From assembly GCA_016196925.1 (NCBI GenBank), contig JACPWS010000027.1:1-64000 (forward strand): a DNA stretch of 64,000 bases. Reading direction: 5' to 3'. The stretch is from Burkholderiales bacterium. GTDB lineage: Bacteria; Pseudomonadota; Gammaproteobacteria; Burkholderiales; Burkholderiaceae_D. Positions 33,729 through 41,845 of this stretch are shown here, in pieces; position 1 is the first letter of the stretch; each line of letters opens with the position of its first letter. A model generated the notes under the pieces. The model was not told the origin of the DNA. It was given only the letters and a program-made list of their open reading frames with translations, and searched no databases. Position numbers and translations under genes: made by a program.

Positions 33729-34964
33729 TCAGGAATGCGCCTTGATGAAGTCGGTGATTCTCGGGCAGATCATTTCGCGCCAGCGGCGGCCCGAGAAGAT
33801 GCCGTAGTGGCCGCAACCGGGGGCGACAAAGTCTTGCTGCATATGTGCTGGAATGCCGCTGCACAGTTCGTGTGCGGCCTGGGTCTGGCCGGGGCCGGAA
33901 ATGTCATCGAGTTCGCCTTCTACCGTGAACAGGGCGACGGTCTTGATATCTTGCGGCCGCACCGGCTTGCCTTCGACTTCCCAGCTGCCCTTGGGCAGAC
34001 GGAATTCCTGGAACACGGTCTTGATAGTTTCCAGATAGTAGTCGGCCGGCATGTCGAGCACGGCATTGTATTCGTCGTAAAACCTGCGGTGCTGGTCGGC
34101 CGATTCGTCGTCGCCCTGCACCAGATGCTGGTAATAATCCCAGTGGCTCTGGGCGTGGCGATCCGGGTTCATGGCGACGAAGCCGGCGTGTTGCAGGAAG
34201 CCGGGATACACCTTGCGGCCGTAGCCGGGGTAATTGGCCGGCACGCTGTAAATCACGGTATTCTCGAACCAGGAGAATTTCTTTTCTGTCGCCAGGTTGT
34301 TAACTTCGGTCGGCGACTTGCGCGGATCGATAGGGCCGCCCATCATGGTCATGGTTTTCGGCAGCTTGGGGTCTTTGGCCGTCGCCATCAGCGAAATCGC
34401 AGCCAGCACCGGCACCGTAGGCTGGCACACGGAAATCACATGCACATTATTGCCGAGCAGGCGGATGAAATCCTGCACGTAGTAAATGTAGTCGTGCAGA
34501 TGGAAAGCGCCTTCGGACAGCGGCACCATGCGCGCATCGGTCCAGTCGGTGATATACACATCGTGCTGTGGCAGCAAGCCGCGCACGGTGTCGCGCAGCA
34601 GGGTGGAATGGTGGCCGGACAAGGGCGCGACCAGCAAAACCTTGGGCTGCTTGAGTTTCGTCAGCGCTTTGTCGGCCAAGACTTTTTTGAAGTGCAGCAA
34701 TTTGCAGAAGGGCTTGATGACGGTCGTGGATTGGATGATTTCAACCACTTGCTGGCCCATGGTGGTGGACGTGATGCCGAATTCCGGTTTTTCATAATCC
34801 TTGCCGAGGCGGAACATCAGTTCGTAGGCGGCGGCGATCCTTTGCGAATACGGGCTGTGCGCCAACGGCGAGACTGGATTGGTAAATAGTTTGGATGATG
34901 CTTCCGCCCATTGGGTCAAGGGGTTCAGGAATGCGCGGTTCAGTTCGTGAAATTGATACAGCAT
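33729..34964 (-). CDS. phaZ: Intracellular poly(3-hydroxybutyrate) depolymerase
   Basis: A 411-residue intracellular PHB depolymerase of the PhaZ1 type, with an alpha/beta-hydrolase fold and cysteine nucleophile. Cys180 in VISVCQPTVP fits the family active site; the acid and His are expected in FTVEGELDDISG and PGCGHYGIFSG. No signal peptide, in keeping with degradation of cytoplasmic granules. It starts at 34964 after GAGAGA. Its presence implies that the organism stores polyhydroxybutyrate; no pha synthesis gene is in the window. Confidence 0.93.
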   Translation of the reverse strand: MLYQFHELNRAFLNPLTQWAEASSKLFTNPVSPLAHSPYSQRIAAAYELMFRLGKDYEKPEFGITSTTMGQQVVEIIQSTTVIKPFCKLLHFKKVLADKALTKLKQPKVLLVAPLSGHHSTLLRDTVRGLLPQHDVYITDWTDARMVPLSEGAFHLHDYIYYVQDFIRLLGNNVHVISVCQPTVPVLAAISLMATAKDPKLPKTMTMMGGPIDPRKSPTEVNNLATEKKFSWFENTVIYSVPANYPGYGRKVYPGFLQHAGFVAMNPDRHAQSHWDYYQHLVQGDDESADQHRRFYDEYNAVLDMPADYYLETIKTVFQEFRLPKGSWEVEGKPVRPQDIKTVALFTVEGELDDISGPGQTQAAHELCSGIPAHMQQDFVAPGCGHYGIFSGRRWREMICPRITDFIKAHS

Positions 34965-35128
34965 GATCGTGTCTCTCTGTGTTGGAACCCAGAACCAGTC
35001 AGGGTAAAACTGGTCTGCTGCAATGCATCATAAACCACTTTTTGCCATTTGTCGCACGGCTGCAGCGGGGCAAAGCGGGGCAATGTTAAATTGCGTTAAA
35101 TGTTTATCGTTTGGATAATGCTGCGAAG

Positions 35129-35279
35129 AATTTTTTGTAACTGTTCACCCATTCTGTATGCATCGCCGCCGATTGCACAAAAACGCTAACCGTGGAGGCG
35201 CAGAGGACGCAGAGAAATGCTTTTTGTATCCTCTGCGGCCAAGGATTTTCATCTCCGGCTGAATGTTTGCAATTTTTTC
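35129..35279. repeat. Dispersed roughly 150-base element, copy 3
   Basis: In opposite orientation to copy 1 at 18218-18380, with the same ends (AATTTTTTGTAACTGTTCA and GAATGTTTGCAATTTTTT) and the same GAGGCGCAGAGGACGCAGAGA core. It occupies most of the 383-base gap between phaZ and the ferredoxin reductase terminator; no gene is seen there. Confidence 0.82.
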
Positions 35280-35293
35280 ACGTGTTTTGATAA

Positions 35294-35330
35294 TAAAAAA
35301 GCACCGCGCTGTAACGCGGTGCTTTTTTTG
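35294..35330 (-). terminator. Terminator after the ferredoxin reductase gene
   Basis: AAAAAAGCACCGCG and CGCGGTGCTTTTTTT around a short loop; the poly-T tail on the minus strand follows the reductase stop by about 18 bases. Confidence 0.88.
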
Positions 35331-35347
35331 ACCGGGGTAGACCAGGT

Positions 35348-36418
35348 TTAATCGAATACCGGTGTCTCTACGCCCAGGATCTTGTGCAGTTTCGGCGAAG
35401 TGGTGGTGTATTGCATGTGGATTTTCTTTTCAGGGAAAATATACGGCGCCGCACCGAAAGCCGCCAGCGCCGCTTCATGGAAGCCGGACAGGATCAGTTT
35501 TTTCTTGCCAGGATAAGTGTTGATGTCGCCCACGGCAAAAATGCCGGGCACATTGGTTTCGAACTTCTCGGTATTCACAACCTTGAGCTGTTTGCGCTCG
35601 ATATCCAGGCCCCACTCGGCGATAGGGCCGAGCTTAGGCGAAAGGCCGAAGAATACCAGCAAGTTATCGAGCGGCAGGCGGCGGGTCACACCATCGGCGC
35701 CGGTCACCTTGATTTCGCTCAAGGCGTCGTCCTTGCTTTCTATGCCGGTCACTTGGCCGATCACGAATTGCATTTCGTAGTTGTCGCACAATTCTTTCAT
35801 CTTGGCGACGGAAGCCGGCGCGGCGCGGAAATCTTCGCGACGGTGCAGGACGACGACCGATTCGGCCTTGCCGACCAGGTTCAGCGCCCAGTCGAGTGCG
35901 GAGTCACCGCCGCCGCAGATCACCAGATTCTTGCCGTAGAACTGGCTGGGGTCCTTGACGCGGTAAAACACTTGCTTGCCTTCGTAGGCTTCTATGCCTT
36001 CGACCTTCAGCGTGCGCGGCTGGAACGAGCCGACGCCGGCCGCGATGAAAATCGTCTTGGTGATGAAGCGGGTGCCGAGCGAGGTTTCCAGATCGAAGCG
36101 ACCGTCTTCGCGCCGCTCTACCAGCGTGACTTCCTGGCTCAGGTGGAAGGTCGGTTCGAACGGTTCGATTTGCTTGAGCAGGTTGTCGGTCAGTTCCTGG
36201 CCGGTGCAGACCGGCACCGCAGGGATGTCGTAAATCGGCTTGTCCGGATACAGTTCCACGCATTGGCCGCCGACGACCGGCAGGGAATCGATCACGTGCG
36301 CTTTAATTTCCAGCAAGCCCAGTTCGAATACCTGGAACAAGCCGACCGGGCCCGCACCAACGATGACGGCATCGGCTTCGATTACGGCGCCGGCCTGAAT
36401 AGAGTGTTTGTTTTCCAT
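35348..36418 (-). CDS. Ferredoxin/flavodoxin--NADP+ reductase (thioredoxin-reductase-like)
   Basis: A 356-residue FAD- and NADP-binding reductase of the thioredoxin-reductase-like FNR type. The FAD motif is [10 protein letters not shown] (about 19-28), the NADP motif [10 protein letters not shown] (about 170) and the C-terminal FAD block [14 protein letters not shown]. It should exchange electrons between NADPH and a ferredoxin, most likely the FdxA product encoded just upstream. No CxxC redox pair is present, which separates it from thioredoxin reductase. ATG at 36418 was chosen from the family N-terminus; the frame is open much further upstream. Confidence 0.9.
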   Translation of the reverse strand: MENKHSIQAGAVIEADAVIVGAGPVGLFQVFELGLLEIKAHVIDSLPVVGGQCVELYPDKPIYDIPAVPVCTGQELTDNLLKQIEPFEPTFHLSQEVTLVERREDGRFDLETSLGTRFITKTIFIAAGVGSFQPRTLKVEGIEAYEGKQVFYRVKDPSQFYGKNLVICGGGDSALDWALNLVGKAESVVVLHRREDFRAAPASVAKMKELCDNYEMQFVIGQVTGIESKDDALSEIKVTGADGVTRRLPLDNLLVFFGLSPKLGPIAEWGLDIERKQLKVVNTEKFETNVPGIFAVGDINTYPGKKKLILSGFHEAALAAFGAAPYIFPEKKIHMQYTTTSPKLHKILGVETPVFD

Positions 36419-36495
36419 ACGACGAAATACTTCCTGTGTGTCCTGAGAATGCAGTGATGGTGCAATAAAAAGCGGTGAAACGGCGTCGGCGCAGA

Positions 36496-36819
36496 TCAGC
36501 GCTCCAGATATTGCAGCTTGTCCTTGACGTCTTTCCAGTCGTCCGCATCCGCCAGCGGGCTGACGGTCTTGGTGATCGACGGCCAGTTGCGCGTCAGGTC
36601 GGCATTGATCTTGACGAATTGCTGCTGATCGGCCGGTACGTCTTCTTCGGCGAAAATCGCATTGGCCGGGCATTCGGCGACGCAGACGGCGCAGTCTATG
36701 CATTCGTCGGGATCGATCACCAGGAAATTCGGGCCGGCGCGGAAGCAGTCCACCGGGCAGACATCGACACAATCGGTGTAACGGCAGCGGATGCAGGATT
36801 CGGTCACAACGTGGGTCAT
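36496..36819 (-). CDS. fdxA: Seven-iron ferredoxin FdxA
   Basis: A 107-residue ferredoxin with [3Fe-4S] and [4Fe-4S] clusters. The ligands are in [17 protein letters not shown] and [12 protein letters not shown] (about 9-55). The C-terminal extension, about 45 residues ending KLQYLER, is typical of the FdxA group in proteobacteria. It lies 77 bases upstream of the reductase gene in the same direction, so the two probably form an electron-transfer pair. Confidence 0.93.
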   Translation of the reverse strand: MTHVVTESCIRCRYTDCVDVCPVDCFRAGPNFLVIDPDECIDCAVCVAECPANAIFAEEDVPADQQQFVKINADLTRNWPSITKTVSPLADADDWKDVKDKLQYLER

Positions 36820-37082
36820 AACAGTGTCCAATCTTAAAAATTCGGGGTTCGGCACAGCCGCTTCGCCTGAAAGCGAAAGCCATAGCTGCAAAGCCTTGTA
36901 TTTTAAGGCAATTTAGCGCATCTCACAAATCAGACTTAGATAGATTACGCATAAGCAAATACGGCGCACCGGAAAGCTTTTTGCATGTTTCAGGCTGTGC
37001 GGGATGGCGATTGTAAGGGAAAACTACGGCGCCGGCATTGATATGCATCTAAAAGTGGCCATATTCCGCCCGTGTTGCATCG

Positions 37083-37562
37083 ATGAAATTTATTGCCGCG
37101 CCTGAAAAACAGGGAACAAGCCTTGACCGGGCGCAGTATGTCGGCAAGGAAGAATTATTGCGCAGCGCCGATCACCTGATGCTGGTTTTGCCGTATTCGG
37201 CGGCGTCGCATCATGCGATAGGCGCAGCCGAGCTGGCGCTGATGAAGCCGACCGCCACCCTGGTGAATCTGGCGCGCGGCGGCATCGTCGACGATGCGGC
37301 GCTGATCGACGCCTTGCGCCGGAAACGCATCGCCGCCGCCGGCCTCGATGTGTTCGAGCATGAGCCGCAATTCCATCCCGATTTTTTAACGCTGGACAAT
37401 GTGGTGCTGACGCCGCATATCGCCAGCGCGTCCGAGGCGACCCGGCGCGCGATGGCGAACTGCGCGGCCGATAATCTGATCGCCGCCCTGAGCGGCAAAA
37501 CGCCGCCGAATTTGCTGAATTCCGCTGTGCCGCGCGGCACCGCTCCGGGGCTTAAGCCTTGA
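37083..37562 (+). pseudogene. C-terminal fragment of a D-2-hydroxyacid dehydrogenase
   Basis: Encodes about the last 150 residues of a D-isomer-specific 2-hydroxyacid dehydrogenase. The family blocks LMLVLPYSAASHHAIG, NLARGGIVDDAALIDAL and GLDVFEHEP...VVLTPHIASA are clear. They carry the catalytic Arg/Glu/His set of the C-part. The N-terminal substrate domain and the NAD Rossmann start, about 160-170 residues, are missing, and nothing matching them was seen in the 190 bases upstream. It probably cannot work. It overlaps the 3' end of the acyl-CoA-binding protein gene by 11 bases, tail to tail. Confidence 0.75.
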
Positions 37563-37806
37563 GCGAGTCGATCAAGTCCACGTACTGTTGCATGGCGGCG
37601 TCCTGCGTCGTGCCTTTCAAGCCGGCCCAGGCGTCGAACTTGGCGCGGCCGACAAAGTCGGTCATGCCGGGACGGTCGCCGCCGGCGTCGCCGCTGCTGC
37701 CTTGCTTGTACAAGGCGTAGATTTTCAGCAGCGTCATGTTGTCGGGGCGTTCAGTCAAGTTCTTGGAATCGGCCAATGCCAGGTTGAATTGGTCTTGCAG
37801 GCTCAT
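37552..37806 (-). CDS. Acyl-CoA-binding protein
   Basis: An 84-residue four-helix acyl-CoA-binding protein. LTERPDNMTLLKIYALYKQGSSGD and FDAWAGLKGTTQDAAMQQYV are the family blocks, with the CoA-contacting Tyr and Lys (YALYKQ, W...LKG) present. It buffers long-chain acyl-CoA in the cytoplasm. This fits a genome region rich in acyl-CoA enzymes, although the gene is distant from them. Confidence 0.92.
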   Translation of the reverse strand: MSLQDQFNLALADSKNLTERPDNMTLLKIYALYKQGSSGDAGGDRPGMTDFVGRAKFDAWAGLKGTTQDAAMQQYVDLIDSLKA

Positions 37807-37899
37807 GGAAGTCTCCGGTGGTATTCAGTGAAAACGCAAAAAATAGCACGAAGCCTTGTCGTTTCACCAGCGCCGCGCTAGAGGTTTTCCTCTGGGGAG

Positions 37900-38601
37900 T
37901 TAATGCAGGGTCGGTTCGGCGCCGCAGCAAGCCTTGTATTTTTTGCCGCTGCCGCAAGGGCAGGGATCGTTGCGGCCGACCTTGGCGCCTTCGCGTTTGA
38001 CCGTGGCGACGCCCGATTTGCGCAGCGGCGCCCAGAAGCGGCGGATCAGCGGGATCGCCGCTTCCAGTTGCAGCGCCAGCTGATGGCATTTTTCCGGTGT
38101 GTCCACCAGCGGCATTTCTTCTTCCTCGATTTCTTCGGCGCCGAGCAGGTAGATGGTTTGCAGGTGCTCAGCGATTTCTTCCGACTCCCAGGCCGCTTCC
38201 CAGGCCACTTCGCGCAGGCGCATGCCTTCCCAGAAACCCCAGGCCCAGGTTTCGCCGTCGATCAATTCCTTGCCGTTTTGTTCCATGATGCAAAACAGCG
38301 GCTCGTATTCTTGCGGCGCCACTTCGAATGTGATCTGGATTTCGTTCATGAAGCGCGCAATCATGTTGGTGATGCGCTGCATTTCCTTGTCGTTCTTAAA
38401 CTGCGGCTCAGCCTGGTCGGGCAAGCCCCACACCAGCGGCAGCCATTCCGCCATCGGCACCATTTCCGGACCCATGGCGATCGCGGTCAGGTAGCCGTGC
38501 AAGGCGTCCATGGTCATGCCGTCATCGCCGACGCGATCCGACATCAGAAATTTGTCGAGTTCATTAAATTCTTTATCGCTGAGCGGTTCGTCGAGATGCA
38601 T
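37900..38601 (-). CDS. YecA/UPF0149 family protein with SEC-C motif
   Basis: A 233-residue protein: UPF0149/YgfB-YecA-like helical domain (about 5-180) and a C-terminal SEC-C zinc motif ([17 protein letters not shown]). Its exact role is unknown. SEC-C motifs bind zinc and often accompany chaperone or translocase partners. ATG at 38601 is preferred. The frame stays open for 55 more codons but would run into the 100-base repeat at 38681, so the longer form is an artefact. Confidence 0.85.
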   Translation of the reverse strand: MHLDEPLSDKEFNELDKFLMSDRVGDDGMTMDALHGYLTAIAMGPEMVPMAEWLPLVWGLPDQAEPQFKNDKEMQRITNMIARFMNEIQITFEVAPQEYEPLFCIMEQNGKELIDGETWAWGFWEGMRLREVAWEAAWESEEIAEHLQTIYLLGAEEIEEEEMPLVDTPEKCHQLALQLEAAIPLIRRFWAPLRKSGVATVKREGAKVGRNDPCPCGSGKKYKACCGAEPTLH

Positions 38602-38680
38602 GGTGAGACTCTTAAGTAGATGAAAATACCGGAAGTTTAGCGCTTTGTCAGCTGGCTGTGCAGGAGTTTTGAATTCTGTA

Positions 38681-38780
38681 GGACTTACGCAAAACCGCCC
38701 CAGCGGCGTTATGGCTCCTAGTCGTACTCTTCGTACTGCCTTCATCGCCACGCCTTGCTGGCGCAATTTTGCGTAAGTCC
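38681..38780. repeat. 100-base element with GGACTTACGCAAAA ends, copy 2
   Basis: Same 100-base length and 14-base terminal inverted repeats as 15558-15657, inserted in the opposite orientation. TA occurs on both sides (TGTA before, TATT after), which might be a two-base target duplication. It separates the divergent YecA-like and srkA genes. Confidence 0.85.
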
Positions 38781-38809
38781 TATTAATCTATCGACGTAGA
38801 ATAGCGTGC

Positions 38810-39817
38810 ATGACAAATTCCATTTCCCCTATTAACTTTGCCGGCCTGACGCCGGAACTGGTGCTTGACGCGGTCGAGAGCAGCGGCCGGCGTTGCGACG
38901 GCCGCCTGCTGGCGCTGAATAGCTATGAAAACCGGGTGTATCAGCTAGGCATGGAAGAAGGCCCGCCGCTGATCGCCAAGTTTTACCGGCCGCTGCGCTG
39001 GAGCGATGCGGCTATCCTGGAAGAGCATGCTTTCGTGCAAGAGCTGGCGGCGCAAGAAATACCGGTGGTGCCGGCCCTGGCGACGGCGGACGGCGCAAGC
39101 CTGCGGCATTTCCAGGGCTATCGTTTCGCCTTGTTTGCGCGCCAGGGCGGGCGCGCGCCGGAAACCGGCGACGCCGCCACGCTGGAATGGCTGGGGCGCT
39201 TCATCGCCCGCATCCATGCAGTCGGCGCGGTGCGCGCGTATCGCGAACGGCCTGGCCTGAATCCTGAAAATTTCGGCGTCGGGCCAAGGCAATGGCTGCT
39301 GCAGCATGATTTTGTACCGCCCGATTTGCGCGCCGCCTATGCCAGCATCAGCCAGCAAGCGCTGGACGGCGTGCAGCGCTGCTACCAGCGCGCCGGCGAG
39401 CTGCCGCTCTTGCGCCTGCATGGCGATTGCCACCTGGGCAATGTGCTGTGGCTGGAATCGGGCCCCCAGGCCGGGCCGCACTTCGTCGATTTCGACGATA
39501 GCCGCATGGGGCCGGGCATCCAGGACTTGTGGATGCTGCTGTCGGGATCGCGCAGCGAGATGCAAGGCCAGCTGGCCGATATCCTGGCCGGGTACGAGGA
39601 TTTCTTCGATTTTGAGCCGCGCCAGCTCTACCTGATCGAAGCCCTGCGCACCCTGCGCCTGCTGCATTATTCGGCCTGGCTGGCGCAGCGCTGGGACGAC
39701 GCGGCTTTCCCGCTCGCCTTCCCCTGGTTTAACACGCAGCGCTACTGGCAAGACCGCATCCTGGAGTTGCGCGAACAAGTGGCGCTGATGGATGAGCCGC
39801 CCTTGTGGCCGGTTTGA
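38810..39817 (+). CDS. srkA: Stress response kinase A (YihE/RdoA)
   Basis: A 335-residue Ser/Thr kinase with an aminoglycoside-phosphotransferase/choline-kinase-like fold. The catalytic [12 protein letters not shown] (about 202-213) and the metal-binding [19 protein letters not shown] (about 224-242) are present. SrkA in E. coli counters stress-linked programmed death. Length is typical. It diverges from the YecA-like gene across the 100-base element. Confidence 0.9.
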   Translation: MTNSISPINFAGLTPELVLDAVESSGRRCDGRLLALNSYENRVYQLGMEEGPPLIAKFYRPLRWSDAAILEEHAFVQELAAQEIPVVPALATADGASLRHFQGYRFALFARQGGRAPETGDAATLEWLGRFIARIHAVGAVRAYRERPGLNPENFGVGPRQWLLQHDFVPPDLRAAYASISQQALDGVQRCYQRAGELPLLRLHGDCHLGNVLWLESGPQAGPHFVDFDDSRMGPGIQDLWMLLSGSRSEMQGQLADILAGYEDFFDFEPRQLYLIEALRTLRLLHYSAWLAQRWDDAAFPLAFPWFNTQRYWQDRILELREQVALMDEPPLWPV

Positions 39818-39873
39818 GCGTTAAAATAGCGCCCGATTTGACTAACGTATTAACGTATAAATGGAGTTGCAGC

Positions 39874-40545
39874 ATGACCCAGGATGAATTGAAACTGGCC
39901 GTGGCCCAGGCCGCCCTTGCCTATGTGGTGGAAAACGAGATCGTCGGCGTAGGCACCGGCTCTACCGCCAATTTTTTTATCGATGAGCTGGCCAAGATCA
40001 AGCACAAGATCAAGGCGGCGGTCGCTTCGTCCGAGGCGACCGCCGCCCGTCTGCGCAGCCACGGCATCGCGGTGCTCGATCTGAACGAGGTGACGTCGAT
40101 GCCGGTGTATATCGACGGCGCCGACGAGATCACGCCGCAGGGCGCGATGATCAAGGGCGGCGGCGCGGCGCTGACGCGCGAAAAAATCGTCGCCTCGGTG
40201 GCGCAGAAATTCATTTGCATCGCCGACGGCTCCAAGCTGGTCGAGATGCTGGGCAAGTTCCCGCTGCCGGTGGAAGTGATACCGATGGCGCATGCGGTGG
40301 TGGCGCGCAAGCTCAATGCTCTCGGCGGCGCAGCGCGGCTGCGCCTGAAAGACGGCCAACCCTTGCTGACCGATAACGGCAACATGATACTCGACGTGCA
40401 CGGCATGCAGATCGCCGACCCGGTCGCGCTGGAAGCCGCCATCAACAATATCGTCGGCGTGGTCACGGTCGGCTTGTTTGCGCGCCAGGGCGCCGATGTC
40501 TGCCTGCTCGGCACGGCGGAAGGCGTCAAAACTTTGCAATTCTGA
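39874..40545 (+). CDS. rpiA: Ribose-5-phosphate isomerase A
   Basis: A 223-residue isomerase of the pentose phosphate pathway. [15 protein letters not shown] (about 26-40), DGADEITP near 85 (with the catalytic Asp), [14 protein letters not shown] (Lys and Glu of the active site) and the C-terminal VVTVGLFA are present. ATG at 39874 has TGGAG upstream. The frame overlaps srkA slightly only if an upstream start is used. Confidence 0.94.
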   Translation: MTQDELKLAVAQAALAYVVENEIVGVGTGSTANFFIDELAKIKHKIKAAVASSEATAARLRSHGIAVLDLNEVTSMPVYIDGADEITPQGAMIKGGGAALTREKIVASVAQKFICIADGSKLVEMLGKFPLPVEVIPMAHAVVARKLNALGGAARLRLKDGQPLLTDNGNMILDVHGMQIADPVALEAAINNIVGVVTVGLFARQGADVCLLGTAEGVKTLQF

Positions 40546-40567
40546 TAGCTACATTTAATCCCTGCAG

Positions 40568-40645
40568 ATACTCCCCCCTGTTTTTAAATAAATCGGCCTG
40601 TTGTCAGCGGATTTATTGGTCTTGAAAATATACTGGGGGGAGTAT
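40568..40645. repeat. 78-base repeat with ATACTCCCCCC ends, copy 1
   Basis: Ends ATACTCCCCCC and GGGGGGAGTAT are perfect 11-base terminal inverted repeats, with an inner AATAAATC/GATTTATT stem. A direct copy lies at 44921-45000. The right end reads TACT-GGGGGG-AGTA, close to the operator of the RcnR/CsoR/FrmR repressors. No such regulator is encoded in the window. This is the main content of the 395 bases between rpiA and the PstS-like gene. Confidence 0.82.
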
Positions 40646-40940
40646 ATTTTTCCTTCCTGAAGCATGCACGGCGCCGTTGCAGGCGTCCGCTCGCCGCACG
40701 CTGGTCTGCGTGCAATAAACCTCTCAGTAATGCCAGTTTCAGCGCCGGCCCGCCTTGATATTGGCGCGCTTCGGAGCTATACCTAAGCCATGTAATTTTT
40801 GGAATTTTTTTTCCTCGGGGTAATATTCCGCCGGGTGCGCAGGCGGCGTCCGGGGACGCCCGGCCGGTACGCCGAAACGCTACGGTAGCGCCGGTAGCGC
40901 GTGTCGCCGGGAGCCGTTCTGGCCGTTGCGGGAGGGTAGC

Positions 40941-41831
40941 GTGGATCAATTGCCGACATCGTTGAGCTCGTTAAGCTCGTTTGGTGCGCTTAAGCTGCTC
41001 AAGGCATGCCGGCGGTGGGTGCGCGTATTCTGCTGGCTGCCGCTACTGTTGCTGAGCGTAGGCGCCGCCGGGCAAGCCGCGCACGCGCCGCTGCGCTTGT
41101 CGCTGTCCGGCTCCACCACCATGGCGCCGCTGATGCGGGAAGTCGCGCGCCGCTTTCACGCCCGGCATCCGGAGGTGGCGGTCGAGGTCAGCCTGGGCGG
41201 TTCGGCCACAGGCATCAGCGATGTGCGCCAGGGCAAGAGCGATATCGGCATGGTGTCGCGCATTTTGCTCGACAGCGAGCGCGATCTGCGCGCGATTTCC
41301 ATCGTCAGGGATGGCGTGGCGCTGATCGTGCATAAAGACAACCCTGTCACGGCGCTCAGCGACCAGCAATTGCGCGATATTTATCTTGGCAAGATCGGCA
41401 ACTGGCGCCAGGTCGGCGGGCGCGATGCGCCTATACATGTGCTGGCCGGTTCGCCGGATGGCGGCTCGGCGGAAATGATAGGCCAATACCTGCGGCTGCC
41501 CTTCGATCAGATCAGGGCCGAGCGGCGCGTCGCCGCCAACGCCGACCGGCTGGCCGCCGTGGTGGCCGACCCGCTCGCGATCATCTGGATTTCACTGGGA
41601 GAAGCCGAGCGCAATGCGCGCGGCGGCATGCCGGTCAAGCTGTTGAGCGTGGGCGGGGTGGCGGCCAGCAGTAAAAGCATACGCGACGGCAATTACCCGA
41701 TTTCCCGGCCGCTGAATCTGGTGACGCGCGATTTGCCGAGCGGCGCGGCCCGGACTTTTATCGAATTTTGCGTTTCGTCCCAGATCACCGAGATTGCCCT
41801 GGCGCTCGGTTTCGTCCCTTATCTCGATTGA
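40941..41831 (+). CDS. PstS-like periplasmic phosphate/oxyanion-binding protein
   Basis: A 296-residue substrate-binding protein of the PBP-like (PstS) family. A signal or anchor sequence (VRVFCWLPLLLLSVGAAGQAAHA, about 25-50) is followed by LSGSTTMAPLMREVARRFH and GGSATGISDVRQGKSDIGMVSR, the two anion-binding blocks. GTG at 40941 has GGGAGG at good spacing. No Pst permease or ATPase lies near. Instead the next gene, 14 bases on, is a membrane GGDEF-EAL protein. The pair could sense a periplasmic anion and adjust cyclic-di-GMP; this is inference. Confidence 0.8.
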   Translation: MDQLPTSLSSLSSFGALKLLKACRRWVRVFCWLPLLLLSVGAAGQAAHAPLRLSLSGSTTMAPLMREVARRFHARHPEVAVEVSLGGSATGISDVRQGKSDIGMVSRILLDSERDLRAISIVRDGVALIVHKDNPVTALSDQQLRDIYLGKIGNWRQVGGRDAPIHVLAGSPDGGSAEMIGQYLRLPFDQIRAERRVAANADRLAAVVADPLAIIWISLGEAERNARGGMPVKLLSVGGVAASSKSIRDGNYPISRPLNLVTRDLPSGAARTFIEFCVSSQITEIALALGFVPYLD

Positions 41832-41845
41832 GCAGGATCAAAGGT

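Noticed and set aside
38602-38766. A longer N-terminus for the YecA-like protein.
   Set aside because: It would be encoded partly by the inserted 100-base element and lacks a family match; ATG 38601 starts the recognised domain.
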